64,000 bases of DNA from Ruegeria marisrubri. Its GTDB lineage: Bacteria; Pseudomonadota; Alphaproteobacteria; Rhodobacterales; Rhodobacteraceae. Below are positions 44,405-52,409 of this stretch, piece after piece; within the stretch, counting starts at the first letter, position 1; each line of letters begins with the position of its first letter. A program made the position numbers and the translations under genes. The DNA is taken from positions 124,001 through 188,000 of the forward strand of contig NZ_LQBQ01000001.1 in the NCBI RefSeq assembly GCF_001507595.1, written 5' to 3'. A model generated the notes under the pieces. That model was not told the origin of the DNA, made no database searches, and worked only from the letters and a program-made list of their open reading frames with translations.

Positions 44405-47400
44405 GACGAACCCTCCAGATCCGCCCGGATCGAGTTGCGCCGCGTATTCCACAGCCCGGCCTCCAACAGAGCGCGGAAGCGGTCTTTCATTGCTTCATGT
44501 GCCTGCGGGTTGGCTTCCTGCAAAAAGGCGTCCACTTCTGGGTTTCCAAGGGTCGCGTCGTGGAACAGGTCGAACAGGTGCGGGCCGACCGTTCCGGACA
44601 GATGCGCGAAGGACGCCATGTGGTCGAGCGTCGCCGCAATCTCGGCCGCACCGCGGAATCCGTGCCGTCGCATGCCGTCGATCCATCCTGGGTTGGCGGC
44701 CCGCGCATGAACGACGCGGCTGATTTCCTCGGGCAGGGTGCGGGCGCGCGGGGTGTCCGGGTTCGTGTTGTCCAGGTGATACAACTGCGCGGTTCCGCCG
44801 GCCGCTTTCTTGGCGGCGGCAAAGCCGGCCTCGTGCGTGGCATAGTCGTTGGCCAGCAGCAGGTCGGTCTCGGTCAGGTCCTGCAGGTGCACGAAACTGT
44901 CGGCCTGCGCCACGCGCTGGGTGATCCCGTCGGGGTCGTGGGCGATGTGCTCGCCCTCGAAGGCAAAGGCGCTGGCGTCCAGCCACGCCTGACCGGCCTG
45001 AGCGCGCGCCTCGTCGGTATAGTTCTCCGACAGGTGGGTCATGTTCAGCCCGTAGCTGCCGGGCGCCGGGCCATAGACCCGCGCGGCGGGCGGCTGGCCC
45101 GCATAGGGGTTCCAGTCGGGCGCTTCATCGCGGTCCGACAGTGCCCGGACCGCCTGACCGAACAGCGCCGACAGGGTCGGGAACACGTCGCGGAACAGGC
45201 CCGAGACGCGCAGGGTTACGTCCAGCCGTGGGCGTTCCAGATCGGTGATCGGCAGAACCTCGATCCCGCTCACGCGCTCGGAGCCCGGATCCCAGACCGG
45301 TTTGACGCCCAGCAGGTGCAGCGCCATGGCGAATTCCTCGCCTGCCGTGCGCATCGTGGCCGAGCCCCACAGATCGACGATCAGGCCCTTGGGATAATCG
45401 CCTTCCTCCTGCAGGTGGCGGCGCACCAGCTCTTCTGCCAGTTTCACGCCCTGCGCATAGGCCGCGCGGGTGGGGACCGAGCGCGGATCGGTGGTGAACA
45501 GGTTGCGCCCCGTGGGCAGCACGTCGGTGCGTCCGCGATAGGGCGAGCCGGACGGGCCGGCCTCGATCCGCTTGCCGGCCAACGCGTCCAGCAGAGCCTG
45601 CCGTTCGGCCTGCGCCGAGGCGGCGGTGTCGAAATTGCCCGCGACCTGCGGCGCGCGGCCAAAGACATGCAGCCCGTCGCCGAACTGGCTTTCCTTGATG
45701 TCACAGACGAAGCGGTCGATGCGGGTGATCGCCTCGGCGGTGCTGGTGGCCTGATCCAGCCCCAGATCGGCCTCGAGCCCGATGGCCTGCGCCTCATCGC
45801 GGATATCGGCCTGCAGCCGGTCGCGCCGCTTGGGGTCCAGCCCGTCGGCGTTCGAGAACTCGTCCAGCAGAGATTCCAGCCGTACCAAGCGGTCGGGCGT
45901 GCTGCTTTGTTTGATCGGCGGCGGGATGTGGCCCAGCGTCACGGCCCCGATCCGGCGCTTGGCCTGCGCGGCCTCTCCCGGGTCGTTCACGATGAACGGA
46001 TAGATCACGGGAAGATCGCCGATCAGCGCCTCGGGCCAGCATTCCGCCGACAGGGCCACCGATTTGCCGGGCAGCCATTCCAGCGTGCCGTGGGCGCCAA
46101 TATGGATCAGCGCATCCGCCCCCAAGCCGTGACGCAGCCACAGGTAGAAGGCCACATAGCCGTGCCGCGGCGTGCGCGACAGGTCGTGATATTCGTCATC
46201 GCGGAATTCCGGCGTGCCGCGTTCGGGCTGCAGCGCAACCAGCGCCTTGCCGCGCCGCAGGGCGGTGAAGTGGAAGGCCTCATCGGCGCAGGCCGGGTCA
46301 TCCTCGGGCGCGCCCCAGACGGTGTCCAGATCGGCGCGCAACGCCTCGGGCAGTTGTGCCAGCGCCGCGCGGTAGGCCGAGACCGGCCAAGAAATCCGGG
46401 CGTCCAGCAGCGTGTCTGCAATCGGCTCGGCGGGGGCGGTGTCATACCCCGCGCCCTGCAGGTCGGACAGGATCGCCTCGGCCGAGGCCAGCGCGTCCAG
46501 CCCCACCGCATGGGCCATCTGCCAGTCCTTGCCGGGATAGGTGGACAGGACCAGCGCGGGCACCTGTTGCGCCTTTGGTTTCTCGGCCAGGTCCACCCAG
46601 GCCATCGCCCGGTCGACGATGGCGGCGATCCGGTCGGGCTCGGGCCGGTGGGCGAAGCGGGAATATTCCAGGTGCGGGTCGCGCTTGCCCGGTTCCTTGA
46701 ACGAGGCGACACCGGCCGAGATGCGCCCATCCACCTCGGGCAGGACCACATGCATGGCCAGATCGGCGGGGGACAGGCCCCGTTCGGCCTCGGCCCAGGC
46801 CTTGCGGCGCGAGGTCGCCAGAGCGACCTGGAACACCGGCACGCCCGCCACGTCCAGGGGCGATGTGCCCGACGCGCCTTTGCCCGAAAACGAGGTGGCG
46901 TTGATGATCGCCGAGGGTGCCATCGCGGGGATGTTCTCGGCCAGCCATTCCGCCGCCGCTGGTGCCTTGAGCGAGGGTGCGAACAGCCCCACCGCCTGAT
47001 GACCCCGCGCACGGATTTCCCGGATCAGGGCCGCGACCGGCGCGGTATCGGCCGAGGTCAGGTAGGCGCGGTAGAAGGTCACGATGATGCGCCGGCCTTC
47101 GCCTGCGAAGGCGTCCTCGGGCGCGATCACGCCGCGGTCGGGGCACCACGCGCCGCAATCGGGCAAGGTCTTGGCCCCCATCACCGGCCCGGCATAGAGC
47201 CCCGCCGCCAGCGCCATCTGCGCCAGCGCCGCCTGCGCCGCGACCTCGCCACCGGTGTCGCACAGATGCGCCAGCCGCCGCAGGGTCGAGACCGGCAGGG
47301 TCGAATACTCGTCCAGCCGCGTATCCTCGCGCCCGTCGGCGGGCAGCACCGCCAGCGCGATGCCCTTGGCCTGCGCCAGCGCCAGCACCTGCTGCAACCC

Positions 47401-47694
47401 GTAGGACCAGTAGGGCACGCCGCCGATCAGCCGTATCAGGATGCCCTTTGCACCCTCGAGCGTCTGTTCGACATAGGTATCGACCGACAGCGGGTGCTTC
47501 AGCGCCGTCAGGTTGGCCAGCCGCAACGAAGGCATCCGCCCTTCGGGCCCGCCGCCGCGATGCCAGCCGGCCGCGAAAGCACCCAGATCGCTGTCCGAAA
47601 AGGACAGCACCACCAGATCCGCCGGGCTCTGGCCCAGATCGGTCGGGGTCTCGGTTTCTTCGAGCCCGTGGCTTTCGCGGAAGACGACGTGCAT
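44401..47694 (-). CDS. cobN: Cobaltochelatase subunit CobN
   Basis: 1097 residues, the large subunit that inserts Co2+ into hydrogenobyrinate a,c-diamide with the AAA+ partners CobS and CobT (not in the window). Family stretches: YLWLRHGLGADALIHIGAHGTLEWLPGK, KRRIGAVTLGHIPPPI and LIVDLWGSATMRTAGEEFAMALHLLG. The protein is smaller than the roughly 140 kDa CobN of Pseudomonas denitrificans. Six bases separate it from cobW and it overlaps cobG. A 1471-codon open frame runs antisense to it but is a codon-bias shadow. Confidence 0.95.
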   Translation of the reverse strand: MHVVFRESHGLEETETPTDLGQSPADLVVLSFSDSDLGAFAAGWHRGGGPEGRMPSLRLANLTALKHPLSVDTYVEQTLEGAKGILIRLIGGVPYWSYGLQQVLALAQAKGIALAVLPADGREDTRLDEYSTLPVSTLRRLAHLCDTGGEVAAQAALAQMALAAGLYAGPVMGAKTLPDCGAWCPDRGVIAPEDAFAGEGRRIIVTFYRAYLTSADTAPVAALIREIRARGHQAVGLFAPSLKAPAAAEWLAENIPAMAPSAIINATSFSGKGASGTSPLDVAGVPVFQVALATSRRKAWAEAERGLSPADLAMHVVLPEVDGRISAGVASFKEPGKRDPHLEYSRFAHRPEPDRIAAIVDRAMAWVDLAEKPKAQQVPALVLSTYPGKDWQMAHAVGLDALASAEAILSDLQGAGYDTAPAEPIADTLLDARISWPVSAYRAALAQLPEALRADLDTVWGAPEDDPACADEAFHFTALRRGKALVALQPERGTPEFRDDEYHDLSRTPRHGYVAFYLWLRHGLGADALIHIGAHGTLEWLPGKSVALSAECWPEALIGDLPVIYPFIVNDPGEAAQAKRRIGAVTLGHIPPPIKQSSTPDRLVRLESLLDEFSNADGLDPKRRDRLQADIRDEAQAIGLEADLGLDQATSTAEAITRIDRFVCDIKESQFGDGLHVFGRAPQVAGNFDTAASAQAERQALLDALAGKRIEAGPSGSPYRGRTDVLPTGRNLFTTDPRSVPTRAAYAQGVKLAEELVRRHLQEEGDYPKGLIVDLWGSATMRTAGEEFAMALHLLGVKPVWDPGSERVSGIEVLPITDLERPRLDVTLRVSGLFRDVFPTLSALFGQAVRALSDRDEAPDWNPYAGQPPAARVYGPAPGSYGLNMTHLSENYTDEARAQAGQAWLDASAFAFEGEHIAHDPDGITQRVAQADSFVHLQDLTETDLLLANDYATHEAGFAAAKKAAGGTAQLYHLDNTNPDTPRARTLPEEISRVVHARAANPGWIDGMRRHGFRGAAEIAATLDHMASFAHLSGTVGPHLFDLFHDATLGNPEVDAFLQEANPQAHEAMKDRFRALLEAGLWNTRRNSIRADLEGSS

Positions 47695-47700
47695 CGGAGC

Positions 47701-48756
47701 TTACTCGGCGGCCTCGGTGACGCCCGTCAGGATGCCCCGGATCGCGTCGGCGTCGATGTCGTCATGCTCGGCGATGACCACAAGGCGCGAGCGGCGCTCC
47801 TCTTCCGGTTTCCACGGGCGGTCATACTGATGTCGGACCCGCGCGCCGACCGCCTGGACCAGCAGGCGCATCGGCTTGCCCTGAACGGCGGCATAGCCCT
47901 TGACCCGCAGGATGTTCAGCTCGTTCGCCAGACGCTCGATATTGGCGACCAGCCGCGCCGGGTCGGTCTGTTCGGGCAGCTCGACCACGATGCTTTCGAA
48001 ATCGTCATGTTCGTGGTCGTCATGGCCGTCGTGATGCGAGGGGCGGGCGTCCATGTCGTCCTCGGCCGCCGCCTCGAGCCCCAGCACCACGCGCACGTCC
48101 ACCGCGCCTTCGGCCACTTCGACCACGGGCAGGGGGCGGGGTGCCTCGGCGGCGATGATCTCGCGCGCCCTGGCCACGCCTTCGGGACCGGCCAGGTCGG
48201 GCTTGGTCAGCAGGATGATGTCGGCGCACGAGATCTGGTCCTCGAACACCTCGGACAGGGGCGTTTCGTGGTCGATCGAGTCATCGGCCATGCGCTGGGC
48301 GTCCACCGCCGCGACATTCGGGGCGAAGCGGCCCGCGGCCACGGCCTCGGCATCGGCCAGCGCGATCACGCCGTCCACGGTGATCTTGGAACGGATATCG
48401 GGCCAGTCGAACGCCTTGAGCAGCGGTTTCGGCAGGGCCAGACCGCTGGTTTCGATCAGGATGTGGTCGGGGCGCGGGTCCAGCGCCATCAGCGCCTCGA
48501 TGGTGGGGATGAAGTCATCGGCCACGGTGCAGCAGATGCATCCATTGGCCAGCTCCATGATGTTCTCCGCCGGGCAGTCGGGGATGGCGCAGCTTTTCAG
48601 GATCTCGCCATCGACGCCCACATCGCCGAATTCATTGACCACCACGGCCAGGCGTTTGCCCTGCGGGTTCTGCATCAGGTGGCGGATCAGCGTGGTCTTG
48701 CCCGAGCCGAGAAAGCCGGTGATGACGGTGACGGGAAGTTTTTCGAGGGTGCTCAT
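47701..48756 (-). CDS. cobW: CobW family GTPase, cobalt metallochaperone
   Basis: 351 residues from MSTLEKLPVTVITGFLGSGK. G3E GTPase with P-loop GFLGSGKTT (14-22), the metal-binding CICC motif at Cys73-Cys76 (NGCICCTVADD), LIETSGLALP and the guanine motif LLTKPDLAG. A His-rich loop (SHHDGHDDHEHDDF, about 225-240) should bind metal. CobW is proposed to deliver Co2+ to CobN. Two bases after the DUF1636 gene and six before cobN, which fits that role. Confidence 0.95.
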   Translation of the reverse strand: MSTLEKLPVTVITGFLGSGKTTLIRHLMQNPQGKRLAVVVNEFGDVGVDGEILKSCAIPDCPAENIMELANGCICCTVADDFIPTIEALMALDPRPDHILIETSGLALPKPLLKAFDWPDIRSKITVDGVIALADAEAVAAGRFAPNVAAVDAQRMADDSIDHETPLSEVFEDQISCADIILLTKPDLAGPEGVARAREIIAAEAPRPLPVVEVAEGAVDVRVVLGLEAAAEDDMDARPSHHDGHDDHEHDDFESIVVELPEQTDPARLVANIERLANELNILRVKGYAAVQGKPMRLLVQAVGARVRHQYDRPWKPEEERRSRLVVIAEHDDIDADAIRGILTGVTEAAE

Positions 48757-48758
48757 GC

Positions 48759-49142
48759 TCAGGCTCCAATCGGGGGAATGCGGGCGGCGCAGTTCTTGCG
48801 GAAATGTTCGGGGCGGTCGCGCCATTTCACAAGGCCATCTTCGGTGGCCAGGTACTTGGTCGCGCCTTCGACGATGATCTCGACATGGTCGGATTCGTTC
48901 AGGTTCTCATAGACGAAGGTCCAGCGAGACGGCCCGCCGCGCAGCACGATCGAGCAGCCCTGATCGCAGTTCGACAGGCATTCGACCGGCTTCAGGGTGA
49001 TGCCCTCGGGCAGGTCGGCTGCGGCCAGCGCCTTGTGCAGCAGCGTGCCTGGACGCTGGGCGTCGTCCTCGACGGGCAGCCCGCGGCGGCAGGTGGTGCA
49101 GACCAGCAGTTCGACTGGTGCGGTCTCGGTCACGTCTCTCAT
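48759..49142 (-). CDS. DUF1636 cysteine-rich protein, first gene of the riboswitch-led cob operon
   Basis: 127 residues. VCTTCRRG and VECLSNCDQGCSIVLRGG give a thioredoxin-like [2Fe-2S] ferredoxin pattern, and the C-terminus has a further Cys (RKNCAARIPP). It is a paralogue of the protein at 33268. As the first gene behind the cobalamin riboswitch and directly before cobW-cobN, it may supply electrons or metal to ring synthesis, perhaps to CobG; that is inference. Confidence 0.88.
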   Translation of the reverse strand: MRDVTETAPVELLVCTTCRRGLPVEDDAQRPGTLLHKALAAADLPEGITLKPVECLSNCDQGCSIVLRGGPSRWTFVYENLNESDHVEIIVEGATKYLATEDGLVKWRDRPEHFRKNCAARIPPIGA

Positions 49143-49224
49143 CCCCCTTTGCAGGTTCTGGGGAACGGGGTCTCATTCGGGCCGCGGCCCGACACCGGAA
49201 CACCCCGTCCGGTTCGTCTTCGGG

Positions 49225-49390
49225 CGTTGGCAGGTCTCCCGGCTTGCGGATGTTAGAGCGGGGCTCTGTCGGATGTCCCGCCTTCCCGGCCATTGGCCAG
49301 TGGCATTTGGGCACCCTCTCCGGTCACGGTCGCGGGGGCGGCTGCGTTTGACGGAAAACCGCTGACGCATTCCCTTTTCATCTGCTTTCG
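49225..49390 (-). promoter_or_regulatory. Cobalamin (AdoCbl) riboswitch controlling the cob operon
   Basis: Minus-strand reading shows GCCGCCCCCGCGACCGTGAC, then TGCCACTGG, CCGGGAAGGCG and the B12 box AGCCGGGAGACCTGCCA at 49244-49228, the standard order of the class-I aptamer. The box ends about 85 bases before the DUF1636 start. It should repress DUF1636-cobW-cobN-cobG-cobH-cobI-cobJ when cobalamin is abundant. The gene-free stretch 49143-49488 holds this aptamer, its expression platform and about 100 bases in which I see nothing else. Confidence 0.94.
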
Positions 49391-49488
49391 CAGACACCAA
49401 CGGGCCGGACATGCGGCATGGGCAGGGGCCTTGTCAAGCACGGCAGCGGCGCAGAAGCGAGCCAGACAGGAAAAGCGACCCGACGCGG

Positions 49489-50373
49489 TCAATCCGCGGC
49501 ATCCGCAGCCAGGCGATCGCGCAGCCAGGCCTCGAACAGGCGGGCCGATCCGGTCGGGGGCTGGGCGCCTTGCGGGCGGATCAGGTAGTGCGACTGGGCA
49601 AAGGGAATCGGCGGCCCTGCGATCTGCAGCGGCGCGCCCTGCGCGATGGCGTTTCGGGCAAAGCGGCTGAGCACGGTCGCCAGTCCCGCCCCGGCCATCA
49701 CCATTTGCAGGGCGGCGACCGTCGTGTCGGCCGAGTGGCGAATGGCATTCTGGTCATGGGTCAGCCCGTGCGCCTCGAAGTATCGCGCCCAGTTGTCCTC
49801 GTAGCCGAGGATGTGGATCAAGGGGGCCGAGGGCATCCGGTTGAGGTTTGGGGCAGGGCAGTCTGCCCGGCAGACCGGAACGATGGTTTCGTCGCATAGT
49901 TTCTCGGCGATCACGCCCGGCCAGTCTCCGTATCCAAGGCGGATTTCCACATCCACATCTGCGGGGCCGGGTCTGTCGTTCCAGATATGCGAGACCAACC
50001 GCACCGGGATGTCGGGATAGAGGCGACTGAACTCCGGCAGTTCGGTGGCGATCCAGTAGGTCGCCGTGGAAATCGCCGCGCGAATGGTCAGGGTCTGGTG
50101 CGTTGCGGGGCCGAACAGGCTGTTGGTGCTGAGAGCGATATCCGCCAGGGCCCGCCGGACCGTCAAGCCATAGGACTGGCCCAACTCGGTCAACTCGATC
50201 CGCCGGGCCGCCCGGGTGAACAGCTTTGCGCCAAGTTCCTCCTCCAGCGAGCGGATGTGGAGGGACACCGCCGTCTGGGTCAGCCCCAACTCGCGCGCGG
50301 CCGAGGTGAAGTTCAGATGCCGGGCTGCCGCCTCGAAGGTGCGCAGCCAGGTCGGGTTGGGCAGGCGGTCCAT
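49489..50373 (-). CDS. LysR-family transcriptional regulator
   Basis: 294 residues. The N-terminal HTH is LRTFEAAARHLNFTSAARELGLTQTAVSLHIRSLEEELG, followed by TRAARRIELTELG, and an effector-binding domain from about residue 90. The pattern FTSAARELGLTQTAVS with Leu-rich linker places it near the GcvA-type group. It diverges from the dehydrogenase gene at 50498 across 124 AT-rich bases, the usual LysR arrangement, so it probably controls that gene. The effector is unknown. Confidence 0.92.
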   Translation of the reverse strand: MDRLPNPTWLRTFEAAARHLNFTSAARELGLTQTAVSLHIRSLEEELGAKLFTRAARRIELTELGQSYGLTVRRALADIALSTNSLFGPATHQTLTIRAAISTATYWIATELPEFSRLYPDIPVRLVSHIWNDRPGPADVDVEIRLGYGDWPGVIAEKLCDETIVPVCRADCPAPNLNRMPSAPLIHILGYEDNWARYFEAHGLTHDQNAIRHSADTTVAALQMVMAGAGLATVLSRFARNAIAQGAPLQIAGPPIPFAQSHYLIRPQGAQPPTGSARLFEAWLRDRLAADAAD

Positions 50374-50379
50374 GTATCA

Positions 50380-50393
50380 TCAAATATTTTTGA
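50380..50393. promoter_or_regulatory. Candidate LysR-type operator
   Basis: TCAAATATTTTTGA is a near-palindrome just upstream of the LysR gene start, in the AT-rich divergent promoter region. LysR proteins often bind interrupted T-N11-A dyads in such a position. The assignment is tentative. Confidence 0.35.
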
Positions 50394-50497
50394 CCATAAT
50401 TTCCGGTTTTATTCATTTCTCTTTGATTGGTCCAAGAGGAATACTTTCGCCGTGAATCATTTTCGCGGGTATCGGACCTGCAGGGGAGGAGACAGCC

Positions 50498-51463
50498 ATG
50501 AAAGTCGGCTTCATCGGTCTGGGCAATGTGGGCGGGAAGCTGTCCGGCTCGCTATTGCGCAACGGCATCGACCTGACCGTTCACGACCTGAACGAGGAAT
50601 TGGTCAATGCCTTCGTCGAGCGCGGCGCGAAACGGGCCGAAAGCGCGGTGCAGATGATGCGCGACTGCGATGCAATCATCACCTGCCTGCCGTCGCCCGC
50701 CGCCTCGGACGCGGTGATGCAGCAGATGCTGCCCGAGGTTGGCCCCGGCAAGATCTGGATGGAGATGTCCACCACCGACGAGGCCGAGGTCAAGCGGCTG
50801 GGCGCCGAGGTCATCGCGCGTGGCGGCGCGGCGGTGGATTGCCCGGTATCGGGCGGGTGCCACCGCGCGGCAACCGGCAATATCTCGATCTTTGCCGGGT
50901 GCGACCGCGCGACCTTCGAGCGGATCCTGCCCTTCCTGACGACCATGGGACGCCGCATCCTGCACACCGGCGAACTGGGCTCGGCCTCGGTTCTCAAGGT
51001 TCTGACGAACTATCTGGCCACAGCCAACCTGGTGACCTGCTGCGAGGCGCTGGTCGTGGCCAGGGCTGCGGGCATGGATCTCAACACCGCGTACGAGGCG
51101 ATGAAGATTTCCTCGGGCACGTCCTTCGTGCATGAGACCGAAAGCCAGGTGATCCTGAACGGATCCCGCGACATCTCCTTTACGATGGACCTGGTGAAAA
51201 AGGACATCGGGCTGTTCCAGGAGGTCGCCGACCGGGCCGACGTTCCGCTCGAGATCAACCCGGTGCTGATCGACATCTTCAATGACGGCATCGCGCGCTA
51301 TGGCGAGCGCGAGCTTTCCCCGAACATCATCCGGCGGCTCGAGGATGCGACCGGCCTTGATATCCGTGCGCCCGGCTTTCCGGCAGAAATGTCGGATGAC
51401 GAACCCGAAGAGCCGGGCTATGAGGTCATACCTCAGGGCAAGGAACTGGAAGCGGCAGAGTGA
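50498..51463 (+). CDS. NAD(P)-dependent oxidoreductase of the 3-hydroxyisobutyrate dehydrogenase family
   Basis: 321 residues. The cofactor motif is KVGFIGLGNVGGKLSGSLLRNG, the substrate region VDCPVSGGCHRAATGNISIFAG, and the catalytic lysine lies in ASVLKVLTNYLATANL. Enzymes of this beta-hydroxyacid dehydrogenase family oxidise 3-hydroxy acids such as 3-hydroxyisobutyrate or tartronate semialdehyde. About 25 acidic C-terminal residues (DDEPEEPGYEVIPQGKELE) extend beyond the usual end. Controlled probably by the divergent LysR gene. Confidence 0.87.
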   Translation: MKVGFIGLGNVGGKLSGSLLRNGIDLTVHDLNEELVNAFVERGAKRAESAVQMMRDCDAIITCLPSPAASDAVMQQMLPEVGPGKIWMEMSTTDEAEVKRLGAEVIARGGAAVDCPVSGGCHRAATGNISIFAGCDRATFERILPFLTTMGRRILHTGELGSASVLKVLTNYLATANLVTCCEALVVARAAGMDLNTAYEAMKISSGTSFVHETESQVILNGSRDISFTMDLVKKDIGLFQEVADRADVPLEINPVLIDIFNDGIARYGERELSPNIIRRLEDATGLDIRAPGFPAEMSDDEPEEPGYEVIPQGKELEAAE

Positions 51464-51563
51464 TCGGCGCTGGAACCGGAGCGATCCGGGGTGTTGCGGT
51501 GACTTCGAGGCCGCGTCTTCTTCCATGTTCACGGTTGGCGATGTCAGGAGCAGGAGGCGTTTG

Positions 51564-51719
51564 ATGACATGCTTTCGTTTGATTGCCGGTCTGCTGCTGG
51601 TCTCCTGTCTGGTCGCATGCGAGCAAGTCAAACCCGGTGCAGGAAATTCCGAAGTGTTGCAATCGGACTACGAAAGGCACAAGGCCAATCGCGAGGCTTA
51701 CATGTATCAGGGCCTCTGA
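51564..51719 (+). CDS. Small lipoprotein
   Basis: 51 residues from the ATG at 51564, with AGGAGG six bases upstream. MTCFRLIAGLLLVSCLVAC is a lipoprotein signal with the lipobox LVAC; the mature peptide is about 32 residues, polar, and ends YMYQGL. The function is unknown. A longer upstream frame has no such start signals. It is 100 bases after the dehydrogenase gene on the same strand. Confidence 0.65.
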   Translation: MTCFRLIAGLLLVSCLVACEQVKPGAGNSEVLQSDYERHKANREAYMYQGL

Positions 51720-52409
51720 GACCGGCAGGAGCTTTCCGGCTTGGCAAACGCTCCGGTAGGTGCGGTGGCGGCGGCCGGGGACAGGCTTGTCAACGCTGGG
51801 CTCCTGACGCTTCGATTCGGAGGCGAACTGCCGGGGCGCTATGCCACAATCTGTCTGGCGCGCGGACGCGGGTGTCGAGGGGGTGGCGTGGGTCGCCTGG
51901 AATTTTCAGGCAGATAACTGGTTGAATTTGGTTTGTTTATTTTCGCGACCATGGCTGTTGCCCGGCCCGCTTCATGCCTGCGGCAAGGCTGGTTGAAAAC
52001 CGCTGCGGCTGGCCGGTGGGCGATTTCGGCGTTGCCAGTGGCCCGCTATTTCGCAACCGGATCCGGGGCGGGCTGACCGCGGCTGGCCCGGCGGCGCAGG
52101 CTCTCCCGCCTGTCCTGTCGAGTGAGACGCCAAGAGGCGCGCGCCTTCCCGCCACAGGACAGATTCATTCTTGCTGCTTTAGCATGGGTTGCGAAACCAA
52201 TTTTCACAACCCTATCGGGAAATCGCGCCCGAAGTGGTATGATGAGGAACAAGCTGCTGAAATAGCAGCAATAAACAATTCTTGATTAGAAACACCTCAA
52301 GTGCAGCCCCATGTATTCGTATGGGGGTCCAGGAGCGCAACGAACACAGGAAGGAGCGGTGCACGCCAGGACTGAAGACCGGCTTGAACAGGGCAGGAGG
52401 GGCCCAAAG
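51720..52409. other. Gene-free 690-base leader upstream of prkA with several inverted repeats
   Basis: No convincing coding frame on either strand. The right half has three inverted repeats: GGGTTG/CAACCC at 52186-52212, GCTGCT/AGCAGC at 52253-52269, and CCCCAT/ATGGGG at 52307-52326. The AT content rises locally near 52190-52300, where a promoter is likely. The left half (51720-52180) shows nothing I can name. A long 5' UTR, an sRNA or stress-promoter elements could be here. Confidence 0.55.

Noticed and set aside
44497..48912. 1471-codon open frame antisense to cobN and cobW
   Set aside because: It has no recognisable domain, is rich in Arg, Gly, His and Gln, and mirrors the codon bias of cobN and cobW, which have clear motifs on the other strand.
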